From contig NZ_JAGHRA010000007.1 of assembly GCF_017744015.1 (NCBI RefSeq), positions 124,001 through 188,000 on the forward strand: a DNA stretch of 64,000 nt. Direction: 5' to 3'. Position 1 is the stretch's first letter, and every line of letters begins with the position of its first letter. Source of the stretch: Paracoccus sp. R12_2. GTDB taxonomy: Bacteria; Pseudomonadota; Alphaproteobacteria; Rhodobacterales; Rhodobacteraceae. The notes under the pieces were generated by a model. It saw only the letters and a program-made list of their open reading frames with translations, made no database searches and was not told where the DNA came from. The position numbers were made by a program, and so were the translations under genes. This document shows positions 47,816-57,039 of this stretch, one piece after another.

Positions 47816-47844
47816 TTGAACTGTTATCGCTAACGGCCTATAGT
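47816..47844 (+). promoter_or_regulatory. Predicted edd promoter with LacI-like operator in the spacer
   Basis: TTGAAC (47816-47821), 17-base spacer, TATAGT (47839-47844). The spacer contains the palindrome TGTTATCGCTAACG (47822-47835), a close match to the zwf operator. Confidence 0.7.
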
Positions 47845-47871
47845 GGCCCCAAAGCCAGAGGAGGCCGCCAG

Positions 47872-49674
47872 ATGACCCTTCATTCCAGCATCGACCGCGT
47901 GACCGACCGCATCCGAGAGCGTTCGCGCAACACGCGTGACAGCTATCTGAAAAAAATCGCTCGCGCCGCCGAAGACGGGCCGCGCCGCGCGCATCTGTCC
48001 TGTGGCAACCAGGCCCACGCCTATGCAGCGATGGACGACAAGGATGACATGGCGACGACCCGCAAGCCGAATATCGGGATCGTCACCGCCTATAACGACA
48101 TGCTGTCGGCGCATCAGCCCTATGAACGTTTCCCGGACCTGATCCGTCGTGCGGGACACGCGGCAGGCGCGACGGTGCAGGTCGCGGGCGGCGTGCCCGC
48201 GATGTGCGACGGCGTGACGCAGGGACGGCCGGGGATGGAGTTGTCGCTGTTCTCGCGCGACGTGATCGCGCTGGCCGCCGGCGTGGCGCTGTCGCATGAC
48301 TGCTTCGATTCGGCGCTTTACCTTGGCGTCTGTGACAAGATCGTTCCGGGGCTGGTCATCGCCGCCGCGACCTTCGGTCATGTGCCGGCGGTGTTCATTC
48401 CGGCCGGACCGATGCCTTCCGGCCTGCCCAATGACGAGAAAAGCAAGGTGCGCCAGCAGTTCGCCGCCGGCGAGGTGGGGCGCGACGCGCTGATGGCCGC
48501 AGAGATGGCATCCTATCATTCGCCGGGTACCTGCACCTTCTACGGCACCGCGAACAGCAACCAGATGTTGATGGAGTTCATGGGGCTGCATCTTCCGGGG
48601 TCCAGCTTCGTGAACCCAAACACCCCCCTGCGCGAGGCCCTGACCGTGGCGGGCGTCGAACGCGCAGCCGCGATCACCCGGCTTGGCAACGATTATCTTC
48701 CCGCTGGCGACGTTCTGGATGAAAAGGCCTTCGTCAACGGGATCGTCGGACTGATGGCGACCGGCGGTTCGACCAATCTGGTCATGCATCTGCCCGCGAT
48801 GGCCCGTGCAGCCGGCGTGCTGCTGGATATCGAGGATTTCCACGACATTTCGGAATCCGTGCCGCTGATGGCGCGGGTCTATCCGAACGGGCTTGCCGAT
48901 GTTAACCATTTCCACGCCGCCGGCGGTCTGGGCTACATGATCGGGCAGCTTCTGGAAGCCGGACTGATGCACCAAGATGTGAAGACAATCAACGGCACCG
49001 GCATGGACGGATATACAGCCGAACCCCGGCTGGACGGCGAACGAATTCGCTGGGAAGCCGGCTCGACCGACACGCTGAACGACAGGATCCTGCGTCCTGT
49101 CAGCGACCCGTTCGCCCGCACCGGCGGACTGAAGCAGCTTGACGGAAATCTTGGCCGGGGCGTCATCAAGATCAGTGCGGTTGCCGAAGAGCGCCACGTG
49201 ATCGAGGCCAAGGCTCGCGTTTTCAGCGACCAAGAGCAGGTCAAGACCGCCTTCCGGGCCGGAGAGTTCACCGAAGACACGATCGTCGTGGTCCGTTTTC
49301 AGGGACCGCGCGCCAATGGGATGCCTGAACTGCATTCGCTGACGCCCACGCTGGCGGTCCTGCAGGATCGCGGCCTTAAGGTCGCGCTGGTCACGGATGG
49401 TCGCATGTCGGGCGCATCGGGCAAGGTGCCGGCCGCCATCCATATCTCGCCCGAGGCATCGACCGGTGGCCCGCTGGCCCGCGTCCGTGACGGCGATGTC
49501 ATCAGGCTGGACGCCACGATGGGCACGATCGATTGCCTGGCCGAGGATTTCGACACCCGCAAAGCCGTCGCTTTCGACCCGGCATCCAGCAGCGAGGGCA
49601 TGGGCCGCGAGATGTTCGCGGCATTCCGCGCGGTGGCAGGACCGGCGACCGAAGGCGCCGGGGTGGTCGTCTAG
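47872..49674 (+). CDS. edd: 6-phosphogluconate dehydratase
   Basis: 600-residue iron-sulfur dehydratase of the IlvD/Edd family, making 2-keto-3-deoxy-6-phosphogluconate. Cluster-binding segments are HLSCGNQAHAYAAMDD, GGVPAMCDGVTQGRPGMELS and SPGTCTFYGTANSNQM; the C-terminal part has DGRMSGASGKVPAAIHISPE. GAGGAGG precedes the ATG. The aldolase gene eda, often adjacent, is not found next to it. Its stop overlaps the convergent methyltransferase stop by four bases. Confidence 0.96.
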   Translation: MTLHSSIDRVTDRIRERSRNTRDSYLKKIARAAEDGPRRAHLSCGNQAHAYAAMDDKDDMATTRKPNIGIVTAYNDMLSAHQPYERFPDLIRRAGHAAGATVQVAGGVPAMCDGVTQGRPGMELSLFSRDVIALAAGVALSHDCFDSALYLGVCDKIVPGLVIAAATFGHVPAVFIPAGPMPSGLPNDEKSKVRQQFAAGEVGRDALMAAEMASYHSPGTCTFYGTANSNQMLMEFMGLHLPGSSFVNPNTPLREALTVAGVERAAAITRLGNDYLPAGDVLDEKAFVNGIVGLMATGGSTNLVMHLPAMARAAGVLLDIEDFHDISESVPLMARVYPNGLADVNHFHAAGGLGYMIGQLLEAGLMHQDVKTINGTGMDGYTAEPRLDGERIRWEAGSTDTLNDRILRPVSDPFARTGGLKQLDGNLGRGVIKISAVAEERHVIEAKARVFSDQEQVKTAFRAGEFTEDTIVVVRFQGPRANGMPELHSLTPTLAVLQDRGLKVALVTDGRMSGASGKVPAAIHISPEASTGGPLARVRDGDVIRLDATMGTIDCLAEDFDTRKAVAFDPASSSEGMGREMFAAFRAVAGPATEGAGVVV

Positions 49675-51248
49675 CCGGCGCGCAGATCTTCTAGGGCAAG
49701 CGATGCCTCGCCATCGGACGGGTCCAGCGCCACAAGCTGTTCGCAGGCACGCAGCGCGCGATCGTTCAGCCCGGCCCGGCGACAAAGTTCGACGATCCGC
49801 TTCAACTGGCGCGGCCGGTCAGGGGCAGGAAAAAGCCTGACCGCGCTTTCGGCAACCGAGATCGCCTCTTCGATCCGCCCCTGCGACTGCAGGAAATGCG
49901 ACAATGCATTGGCGACCACACGGCTACGCCCGTTCTTTTCGGCAAGCCGGTCTTGAAGCATGCGTTCCGAAGTCGCGATATCGCCGAGCGTCTTGTGGGT
50001 CCGCGCCAAACCCACCAGCAAGTGATCGTTGTCAGGATAGTGAGAAACCCCTTCCTGATAGGTTTGGCACAATCGTTCCATGTCACCCTGCGCGCGCAAT
50101 CGACGAACGGCGAATTCGAAGTATCGCCGGTCTGTGCAGCCCATGCTTGCGAGACGGGCGATGATCGGATCCAGTTCCTCTTCATCGCGAAACTGCATCA
50201 CCATGCGTGCAAAATTCAGCAGACCACCCTCATGCGCCGCAGGGTCAGCCAGCACCTCCTCCATCTGCCGCATGGCCAGAACGGCGCGGCGGTGATCAGG
50301 CTCGAATGCGAAGTTGGACGGATAATCATTGTCGCCCAGTTCAAGGATCAGACCATCTCCGAAGGCGGCCATTCCCAGCACATGTCTGGCAAATTCGTGG
50401 ATCGGCGCGTCGGGATAATGGACCGCGATCTCGCGATGATCGATCTGCACGAACAGGTCGTGTATCAGCCCAAGATCGTCCGGCCATCCTTCGACAAACA
50501 GCACACCGGTTTCGCAGGCCTCATTGATGGCCTTGGAAAGATCGGCGACCGAGTGGATATCGGCACCGCGCAGCCGCGGCACCGCCGCGTCCGCGGCGGA
50601 CCGCGCAAGGATTGCACGATGCGTGCAGGCGGTTGGCCCGGCGCCGTCCGCACCTCCCTTGTGCACCACGACGATATTGTGAAATCGCTCTAGCGACACG
50701 ACATCGCCTGCCGATCCCGAAGCAAGACGTTGCAGCCATTCCGCGAAGAACCCGACACTGTTCGGCTGTTGCAGTTGCAGCGAGCCCCCGAGCCGGGGAA
50801 TGAACGCGGTCTGGACATCCTCAACGATATAAACGCCTTGCTGCTTAAGCCGGGGATACAGTATTCCGAACGTTTCGACGACATGTTCGTTGCGATGACT
50901 GCCGTCGTCCAGAACGATATCGAAGGGGCCCCTTTCCCTCACAACCGCTTCTAAAAACGCGGAATCGATCTGGCTGCCTTGCATGATGCTGACTCGCGGG
51001 CCCAGATCCATTGTCTTCTTCTGGATATCGATCCCGGTGATCTGCGCTTCGGGAAAATAGTCCCGCCATACCTCGAGCGACTCGCCGCCGCGATTCTCGT
51101 CACCATAACCTCCGACTCCGATCTCGAGCATGCTGAGGCGCTGGCCCCGCCGCGCAGACAGAAGTTCGTGATAATTCGGCGTATAGTCGTGATAGCCGAA
51201 CTTGTCGGTCCCATAGAGGATCGCAAGGCGCGAAAGCGGATCTATCAT
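49671..51248 (-). CDS. Macrocin O-methyltransferase-like domain fused to TPR repeats
   Basis: 525-residue two-part protein. Residues 1 to about 200 resemble MycE/TylE-type SAM-dependent sugar O-methyltransferases: DKFGYHDYTPNYHELLSARR, LEIGVGGYGDENRGGESL, DIVLDDGSHRNEHV and GVYIVEDVQTAF. The last 170 residues form TPR-like repeats (GLARTHKTLGDIATSERMLQ and following). A middle region of about 150 residues is unrecognised. The ATG at 51248 has GGAG five bases upstream; a GTG at 51254 is also possible. It stands alone, not in a polyketide or glycan cluster, so the natural acceptor is open. It may act on a surface polysaccharide or glycolipid. Confidence 0.8.
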   Translation of the reverse strand: MIDPLSRLAILYGTDKFGYHDYTPNYHELLSARRGQRLSMLEIGVGGYGDENRGGESLEVWRDYFPEAQITGIDIQKKTMDLGPRVSIMQGSQIDSAFLEAVVRERGPFDIVLDDGSHRNEHVVETFGILYPRLKQQGVYIVEDVQTAFIPRLGGSLQLQQPNSVGFFAEWLQRLASGSAGDVVSLERFHNIVVVHKGGADGAGPTACTHRAILARSAADAAVPRLRGADIHSVADLSKAINEACETGVLFVEGWPDDLGLIHDLFVQIDHREIAVHYPDAPIHEFARHVLGMAAFGDGLILELGDNDYPSNFAFEPDHRRAVLAMRQMEEVLADPAAHEGGLLNFARMVMQFRDEEELDPIIARLASMGCTDRRYFEFAVRRLRAQGDMERLCQTYQEGVSHYPDNDHLLVGLARTHKTLGDIATSERMLQDRLAEKNGRSRVVANALSHFLQSQGRIEEAISVAESAVRLFPAPDRPRQLKRIVELCRRAGLNDRALRACEQLVALDPSDGEASLALEDLRAG

Positions 51249-51332
51249 AAGCACTCCAGATCATTCTCTTCACCAGCATGCCCTCAGCTACCGCCAGATG
51301 AAAGACGGGGAATTGTCGCCGCCGCTTGCCCG

Positions 51333-52196
51333 TCAGGCTGCGGCGGCAACCTCGCACACGGCGCGACGCAGGTAGCCTGCGAAATCGGCAGCCAGGCATC
51401 GCGCGGGACCGTCCGCGACATAGACATTCAACCAGGTCGGCGGCAGCGGGGGCAAAGCGCCGCCGTGATCGATCGCCTCAAGACCCGGATGCGCGATGCC
51501 GCGCGGCAGGATCGTAATGCCGAGATCAGCCGCGGCCAGCACCCGCCAGGTATCCTTGCCCCCGTCGCTGACAGTCTGCAGCCATTCGATCCCCGCCTTG
51601 TCCAGCGCCGCCAGCCCCACCGGGGTATAGGCGCATTGCGGGGAATTCGCGATCGGCAGGGGACGTTGCGTCCAGACCTTTCCGCCCACCGCGCCCACCC
51701 AGGCCAGATCCAGCTTGGCCAGATGGATCGCACCCGGCGGCGCCTCGAATTCGGTGGTCAGGATCACATCATGATCGCCGCGCTTCATCTCGACCCGCAA
51801 ATCCTTGCTGCGTCCATCATTGATGATCAGGTCAATTCCCGCGTTATCCTGACGAAAGGCACGCACGGCCTGCGCCACCCGGTTGAACAGCCAGTCGCTG
51901 GTCAGGCCCACGCGCAGACGCCCCTCGGGGCGCCGCCCGGTAAAGCGCGCCATGATCGCGTCGTTCAACGCGACCAGCTTGCGCGCCTCCATCAGCAGCT
52001 CGGTGGCGAAGTCCGACAGCACCACGCCACGCCCCTGCTTGACCAGCATCGCCTGTTCGAACACATCCTCAAGGCGCTTCATCTGCATCGACAACGCGCT
52101 TTGCGTCATGTTCAGCGCCTCGGCCGCGCGGGTGACCGCCCCGTATTCGGCGACGGCCTGAAGTGACCGCAGCGTTGCGATGTCCAGATTCCGCAT
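51333..52196 (-). CDS. LysR-family transcriptional regulator
   Basis: 287-residue LysR regulator with the N-terminal helix-turn-helix GAVTRAAEALNMTQSALSMQ (about residues 18-37) and an effector domain. It is closest in style to the group that includes regulators of small DUF1127 neighbours in Rhodobacteraceae. It diverges from the DUF1127 gene across 137 bp that contain two inverted repeats. Inducer unknown. Confidence 0.9.
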   Translation of the reverse strand: MRNLDIATLRSLQAVAEYGAVTRAAEALNMTQSALSMQMKRLEDVFEQAMLVKQGRGVVLSDFATELLMEARKLVALNDAIMARFTGRRPEGRLRVGLTSDWLFNRVAQAVRAFRQDNAGIDLIINDGRSKDLRVEMKRGDHDVILTTEFEAPPGAIHLAKLDLAWVGAVGGKVWTQRPLPIANSPQCAYTPVGLAALDKAGIEWLQTVSDGGKDTWRVLAAADLGITILPRGIAHPGLEAIDHGGALPPLPPTWLNVYVADGPARCLAADFAGYLRRAVCEVAAAA

Positions 52197-52208
52197 AGTT
52201 CAATTCCC

Positions 52209-52220
52209 CTGATGCATCAG
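52209..52220. promoter_or_regulatory. Palindrome near the LysR start, possible autoregulatory site
   Basis: Perfect 12-base palindrome CTGATGCATCAG, 13 bases before the LysR start codon on the divergent side. Confidence 0.4.
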
Positions 52221-52292
52221 ATCAAAACCATTCGTTTCAACAATAGGCGAGGATGATCTATATATCAACTATCCGCAGCAATCAGGCGGATA

Positions 52293-52311
52293 CCATCACC
52301 ATTCATGATGG
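52293..52311. promoter_or_regulatory. Inverted repeat upstream of the DUF1127 gene
   Basis: CCATCA-N7-TGATGG, 23 bases before the DUF1127 start. Its arms share TGATG with the palindrome at 52209-52220, so both may bind the same LysR protein. Confidence 0.45.
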
Positions 52312-52333
52312 TTCAGATCACCGGAGTTGAACA

Positions 52334-52564
52334 ATGGCACAGAAATCTCAAGCAATGCTGCGTGTCTTGACCGGGCGCGGCATCATCCCCCGCCCGAACT
52401 GGCTGGAACGGCTGTTGACGACATTCGACAAGCGTCCGGTCGATATCGAACTGAGCAGCCTCAGCGATCAGATGCTGGAAGATATCGGCGTTACCCGCGC
52501 CGAAGTGGAAGCCGAGATGCGGCGCCCCGCGTGGGACGCGCCGCTGCATTGGCGCCGGGCCTGA
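52334..52564 (+). CDS. DUF1127 small protein
   Basis: 76-residue protein ending in the DUF1127 pattern: SSLSDQMLEDIGVTRAEVEA. Such short arginine-rich proteins are abundant in alphaproteobacteria and have been linked to phosphate, polyamine or RNA metabolism. The N-terminal 35 residues (GRGIIPRPNWLERLLTTF) are typical in spacing. It diverges from a LysR regulator that probably controls it. The segment is convergent with the low-molecular-weight phosphatase gene. Confidence 0.85.
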   Translation: MAQKSQAMLRVLTGRGIIPRPNWLERLLTTFDKRPVDIELSSLSDQMLEDIGVTRAEVEAEMRRPAWDAPLHWRRA

Positions 52565-52608
52565 CTCTGATCCCGCCATCGCCGCCCGATTGCCGTCTTC
52601 GTGCGACC

Positions 52609-53073
52609 CTAGGCTGCTGTGGCTGGCGCGCCGAATCTTTCGATCATCTTGGACCGGATCTGGTCGCGTGTCTGCCGATACGCGGCCAGCTTCGCGTCGC
52701 GCCCCTCGGCAAGGCCGGTCGGATCCATGATCGGCCAGTACTCCACGTCCAGATGGAACAGTCGCGTCATCTCCAGCGCAAGACGTTGGCTGGCGGGCGA
52801 AAGGGCGACGATCAGGTCGAAGCCGCCCAGATCGTCGCCCCAGTCCTGCATCTCTTCGAAACTGCGACTGCGGTGGTTTTCCAGCTGCACCCCGATCTCG
52901 TCGCAGACCGCGACCGCGAATCCGTCAATTTCCATGTCGTTCTTGACGCCTGCCGATTGCACGTAGGCAGCGCGTCCATAGAATTTCTTCATCATCCCCT
53001 CGGCCATGGGCGAGCGGATGGCGTTGTGATCGCAGCAGAACAGGATCGAGTGGGGAATCTTGTCCTGCGGCAT
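52609..53073 (-). CDS. Low-molecular-weight phosphotyrosine phosphatase-like protein
   Basis: 154-residue LMW-PTPase/arsenate reductase-fold protein. The active-site P-loop is CCDHNAIRSPMAEG, fitting C-x5-R-S with the nucleophile at about C14. The general-acid aspartate lies in WPIMDPTGLAEG. This subgroup, found behind hisD and UPF0262 in Rhodobacteraceae, is uncharacterised and need not act on tyrosine phosphate or arsenate. It lies four bases after the UPF0262 gene as the last gene of the operon. Confidence 0.87.
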   Translation of the reverse strand: MPQDKIPHSILFCCDHNAIRSPMAEGMMKKFYGRAAYVQSAGVKNDMEIDGFAVAVCDEIGVQLENHRSRSFEEMQDWGDDLGGFDLIVALSPASQRLALEMTRLFHLDVEYWPIMDPTGLAEGRDAKLAAYRQTRDQIRSKMIERFGAPATAA

Positions 53074-53077
53074 CGGG

Positions 53078-53560
53078 TCAGGCCTGCTGCGGTATCAACG
53101 CACAAATCAGCGTAAACAGGCGCCGCGCCGTGTCGATATCCAGTTCGGCCTTGCCCTCAAGACGCTCCTGCAGGGTTCGGGCACCCTCGTTGTGGATCCC
53201 GCGCCGGGCCATGTCGATCGCCTCGATCTGGGCGGGGGGAAGCTTTTTCACCGCATCGAAATAGCTTTGGCAGATCTGGAAATAGTCCTTCACCACCTGC
53301 CGGAAAGGCCCAAGTGACAGGTGAAATTCCGCCACCTTCTCGGCCGCTTCGGTCGAGACGTCAAAGACCAGGCGCCCTTCGCGGATCCCCAGGTCCAGAA
53401 CGAACGGCCCTTCGGGAACCGGCTGGCCATCGCGTCCCGGTATCCGGAAGCTGTTGTCCTCGATCAGGTCGAAGACCGCGACACGGCGTTCCTGCTCCAT
53501 CTCGGGCGTGGCGGGTGGGATTGCGGAATCGTCGATCTCGACGCGGATCAGGCGGCTCAT
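53078..53560 (-). CDS. UPF0262 family protein
   Basis: 160-residue conserved protein of unknown function. It begins MSRLIRVEIDDSAIPPATPE and has EQERRVAVFDLIEDNSFRI, the conserved core of UPF0262. It is found almost only in alphaproteobacteria and almost always next to hisD. The ATG overlaps the hisD stop by ATGA. A role linked to histidine synthesis is possible, from conserved neighbourhood alone. Confidence 0.9.
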   Translation of the reverse strand: MSRLIRVEIDDSAIPPATPEMEQERRVAVFDLIEDNSFRIPGRDGQPVPEGPFVLDLGIREGRLVFDVSTEAAEKVAEFHLSLGPFRQVVKDYFQICQSYFDAVKKLPPAQIEAIDMARRGIHNEGARTLQERLEGKAELDIDTARRLFTLICALIPQQA

Positions 53561-54870
53561 TCCGTTCCCCCTTCATTCAGACGGGCCAATCGCGCCTCGA
53601 CGGACGCGCCATGAGCCTGCAACCCCTCGGATGCCGCAAGTCGCATCGCCGCCGGTCCGATCGCGGCAAGCGCGCCGGGCGTCAGATGCGCCATCGTTGT
53701 CCGTTTCAGGAAATCCAGCACCGACAACCCGGACGAAAATCGTGCGGATCGCGCCGTCGGCAGGACATGATTGGGACCGCTGACATAGTCTCCGACAGCC
53801 TCGGGCGTATAAGCCCCCAGAAAGATCGCGCCGGCATGGACGCAGTCGCGGGCCAGCGCCTCGGGATCGTTGACGCACAGTTCCAGATGCTCGGGCGCCA
53901 CGCGGTTCGACAAGGCCGCTGCTTCCGCCAGATCGCGCGCGACAATGATCGTGCCATAATCACGCCAGCTTGCGGACGCGATGGCTGCGCGCGGCAGGTC
54001 CGGCAGGATCCGATCCACCGCCTTCGCAACCTCGTCCGCCAGGCCTGTGTCCGTGGTAACGAGGATGGATTGGGCATCGGCATCATGTTCGGCCTGTGCC
54101 AGCAGATCCAGTGCCAGCCAGTCAGGGTTCTGCGTGCCCTCGGCGATCACCAGCACCTCGGAAGGCCCGGCAATCATGTCGATGCCCACGCGACCGAAAA
54201 CCTGTCGCTTCGCCGCCGCCACATAAGCATTGCCGGGACCGGTGATCTTGTCCACCGGGGCGATCGTCGCCGTGCCATAGGCCATCGCCGCGATCGCCTG
54301 TGCCCCGCCGACCCGATAGATCTCATCGACCCCTGCCAGCCGCGCGGCCAGCAGCACAAGCGGATTGACCACGCCATCGGGCGTCGGCACGCAGATCACC
54401 AGCCGTTTGACCCCGGCAACCCGCGCGGGAATGGCGTTCATCAGCACCGAGGACGGATACGCCGCCTGCCCGCCGGGAACATACAGTCCCGCAGCGGCCA
54501 CCGGGGACCATCGCCAGCCAAGCGTCGCCCCCTCGGGATCGGTCCAGCTTGCATCTTCTGGCATCTGACGGGCGTGATAGGCACGGATCCGTTCAGCGGC
54601 CAGCGACAGGGCGGCACGATCCTCGGCCGACACCCGGGCGATGTGATCGTCGATTTCTTCGGCCGGGAAGCGAAGCCGATCGGGCGTCAGATCAAGCCGG
54701 TCGAAACGAGTGGTCAGTTCGCACAGCACGGCGTCGCCGCGCGCGCGCACATCCGCGATGATGGCGGCCACAACGTCGTTCACATCGGACGAATCCTCGC
54801 GCTTGGCCGACAGCATGGCCGAAAAGCGGGTTTCGAAATCGGGATCGGTGGTGTTCAGCGTGACCGGCAT
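53557..54870 (-). CDS. hisD: Histidinol dehydrogenase
   Basis: 437-residue zinc dehydrogenase performing the last two oxidations of histidine synthesis, histidinol to histidine. Motifs are PGGQAAYPSSVLMNAIPA, RVGGAQAIAAMAYGT, VDKITGPGNAYVAAAKRQVF and GPNHVLPTARSARFSSGLSV, which holds zinc and catalytic histidines. Length is standard. It follows the DUF2948 gene after 158 bases with no clear terminator. Confidence 0.97.
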   Translation of the reverse strand: MPVTLNTTDPDFETRFSAMLSAKREDSSDVNDVVAAIIADVRARGDAVLCELTTRFDRLDLTPDRLRFPAEEIDDHIARVSAEDRAALSLAAERIRAYHARQMPEDASWTDPEGATLGWRWSPVAAAGLYVPGGQAAYPSSVLMNAIPARVAGVKRLVICVPTPDGVVNPLVLLAARLAGVDEIYRVGGAQAIAAMAYGTATIAPVDKITGPGNAYVAAAKRQVFGRVGIDMIAGPSEVLVIAEGTQNPDWLALDLLAQAEHDADAQSILVTTDTGLADEVAKAVDRILPDLPRAAIASASWRDYGTIIVARDLAEAAALSNRVAPEHLELCVNDPEALARDCVHAGAIFLGAYTPEAVGDYVSGPNHVLPTARSARFSSGLSVLDFLKRTTMAHLTPGALAAIGPAAMRLAASEGLQAHGASVEARLARLNEGGTE

Positions 54871-55028
54871 CTGGATTTCCTTGCAACCCGATCTTGTTAA
54901 CGGGTCGGCCCGTCCGCCTCAAGGCGCAAGCAAGGCCCGGAAATCAGAGGCGCAGAACGAAAATCACGACCACGCCGTCAGATTGCCCACGGAGCCGTGG
55001 ATCGCCAAGCATCTTGGACCGGGCCCGC

Positions 55029-55505
55029 TCAGTCCGGATGCGCAGGCGCCTTGCCGGAGGGTGCAAAATACGGGCGCGTCACGTCGCGCAGCTCGACATT
55101 GATGCATTCCGCATCGGCCGCCAGCGTGCCATCGCCCGCGAAATCCAGCAGCAACCGTCCGGTGCCGTCCTGTCCCGGCCGCCAGGTCAGCGCCAAAAGC
55201 GCCAACACCGTGTCGGCATCACGGTCGATGCCATCGCTTTGCAACCGCTGGACATCGTTCACGATCAACAACGCTCGCACACGCTCGAAGGGGCGCCCGT
55301 CGGCGCGCGCCTGATCGGCGTCTTCCCAGCGGAACCGGTTGACCAGCAAGGCCAGCCGGCGCGCCTTGGGGTCATAGCTGATCTCGCTGGCCGGCAGGAT
55401 CGCGTCTTGCACCAGCGTGGACATGATCTTCAGGTCATCCTCGTCAACCGCCAGCAGGGCCAGCGGGCGGGGATCGGCGTCACGAAACCGGGCATCCTCG
55501 GTCAT
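55029..55505 (-). CDS. DUF2948 family protein
   Basis: 158-residue conserved alphaproteobacterial protein of unknown function. Recognisable stretches are DADPRPLALLAVDEDDLKIM, VQDAILPASEISYDPKARRL and LLIVNDVQRLQSDGI. It lies three bases after murA, the usual neighbour. No signal peptide or membrane segment is visible. Confidence 0.88.
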   Translation of the reverse strand: MTEDARFRDADPRPLALLAVDEDDLKIMSTLVQDAILPASEISYDPKARRLALLVNRFRWEDADQARADGRPFERVRALLIVNDVQRLQSDGIDRDADTVLALLALTWRPGQDGTGRLLLDFAGDGTLAADAECINVELRDVTRPYFAPSGKAPAHPD

Positions 55506-55508
55506 GGT

Positions 55509-56780
55509 CTATTCCTCCTTCAGCCGCTCGACATGCGCACCCACGCCGCGCAGCTTGCGCACGACATGTTCGTATCCGCGGTCAAGATGATAGACCCGGC
55601 TGACGGTGGTCTGCCCGTCGGCGGCCATCCCGGCCAGAATCAGACTGACCGAGGCGCGCAGATCGGTCGCCATGACCGGTGCCCCGCGCAGCTTGTCCAC
55701 CCCGGTGACGACCGCCTGGCCGCCATGCACCTCGATCCGCGCCCCCATCCGCATCAGTTCAGGCGCATGCATGAAGCGATTCTCGAAGATTGTCTCCTCC
55801 AGCACGCTCTTGCCCTCGGCAAGGCACATCAATGCCATGAACTGTGCCTGCAGATCGGTCGGAAATCCCGGAAACGGCGCGGTGGTGACATCCACGCTGC
55901 GCACCCTGCCGTTGCGTCGCGCGACCTTCAGACCGCGCGGCGTTTCTTCGACACTGATTCCGGCCTCGTCCAGCTTTTCACAGAATGCCGCCAGCAGATC
56001 GATGCGGCCGCCCAGACACTCGACTTCGCCGCCACACATCGCCGGTGCCAACATATAGGTGCCCAGTTCGATCCGGTCGGTCACGACGGGATGGGTCGCG
56101 CCGCGCAGCGTCTGAACGCCCTCGATGGTGATCGTGCCCGTGCCCTCGCCCTCGATCTGCGCCCCCATTGCCCGCAGGCATTGTGCAAGATCGACGATCT
56201 CAGGCTCGCGGGCCGCGTTCTTCAGGACCGTCGTGCCCCGTGCCAACGTGGCAGCCATCAGCGCATTCTCGGTCGCGCCGACCGAAACCAGCGGAAACTC
56301 GAACACGGCCCCGCGCAAACCGCCCGACGGCGCCTTGGCGTGAACATAGCCGTCGCGCAGGTCCAGTTCGGCGCCCATCGCCTCCAGCGCCCGCAGATGC
56401 AGATCCACCGGACGCGCGCCGATGGCGCAACCGCCGGGCAGCGACACCTCGGCTCGGCCATCGCGCGCAAGCATAGGACCCAGAACCAGGATCGAGGCCC
56501 GCATCTTGCGCACGATATCATAGTCCGCGCGATGACTGGCCAGATCATGGCTGGACAGCGCCAGCACCTGACCATCCTGCAGGCTGGCGACTTCAGCCCC
56601 AAGGCTTTGCAGCAATTCGGTCATGGTCCGGATATCAGACAGCCGGGGCGCATTGGTCAGCGTCAGCGGCTGGTCGGTCAGCAGGGTCGCCGGCATCAGG
56701 GCAAGGCACGCGTTCTTCGCGCCCGCAATTGGGATCTCGCCCTTCAAGGGGCCGTTCCCGTGAACGATGATCTGATCCAT
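55509..56780 (-). CDS. murA: UDP-N-acetylglucosamine 1-carboxyvinyltransferase
   Basis: 423-residue enzyme of the first committed step of peptidoglycan synthesis, adding enolpyruvate to UDP-GlcNAc. The start [20 protein letters not shown] and the active-site loop [19 protein letters not shown] are diagnostic. Loop residue C118 is the fosfomycin-reactive cysteine, so the enzyme is predicted to be fosfomycin-sensitive. The C-terminal [18 protein letters not shown] is also conserved. It starts at the base after the small upstream gene's stop. Confidence 0.97.
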   Translation of the reverse strand: MDQIIVHGNGPLKGEIPIAGAKNACLALMPATLLTDQPLTLTNAPRLSDIRTMTELLQSLGAEVASLQDGQVLALSSHDLASHRADYDIVRKMRASILVLGPMLARDGRAEVSLPGGCAIGARPVDLHLRALEAMGAELDLRDGYVHAKAPSGGLRGAVFEFPLVSVGATENALMAATLARGTTVLKNAAREPEIVDLAQCLRAMGAQIEGEGTGTITIEGVQTLRGATHPVVTDRIELGTYMLAPAMCGGEVECLGGRIDLLAAFCEKLDEAGISVEETPRGLKVARRNGRVRSVDVTTAPFPGFPTDLQAQFMALMCLAEGKSVLEETIFENRFMHAPELMRMGARIEVHGGQAVVTGVDKLRGAPVMATDLRASVSLILAGMAADGQTTVSRVYHLDRGYEHVVRKLRGVGAHVERLKEE

Positions 56781-56951
56781 CTAGCTGTCGTCCTTGCCTG
56801 TATCCTCGCGCGGGGACTGTTGTTCCGACGTCGCCTGCTCGGCGCGCGCGCGCGCCTGCGCCTTGCGCCGCTGAAGATTCGCACGCAGCGCCGCCCGCAG
56901 CCGCTGTTCGCGCGTCTTGCCGTCGGAATTGTCGTTATTGCCACCGCTCAT
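56781..56951 (-). CDS. Small charged protein upstream of murA
   Basis: 56-codon gene directly abutting murA. The product starts MSGGNNDNSDGKTREQRLRA and continues with a basic helical stretch rich in Arg, Lys, Ala and Gln, ending in an acidic tail (EDTGKDDS). No membrane segment. Small polar proteins of this kind precede murA in related genomes (recollection). Zero spacing suggests co-translation. Function unknown. Confidence 0.72.
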   Translation of the reverse strand: MSGGNNDNSDGKTREQRLRAALRANLQRRKAQARARAEQATSEQQSPREDTGKDDS

Positions 56952-57039
56952 TCCGCCCTGTTAGCGCCGGTCGCGACCACAGTCCAGCAAAGCTCGCGCC
57001 CGCCCGCGCGCAGATCCGTGAAAAATCGCCCGGTCCCCC

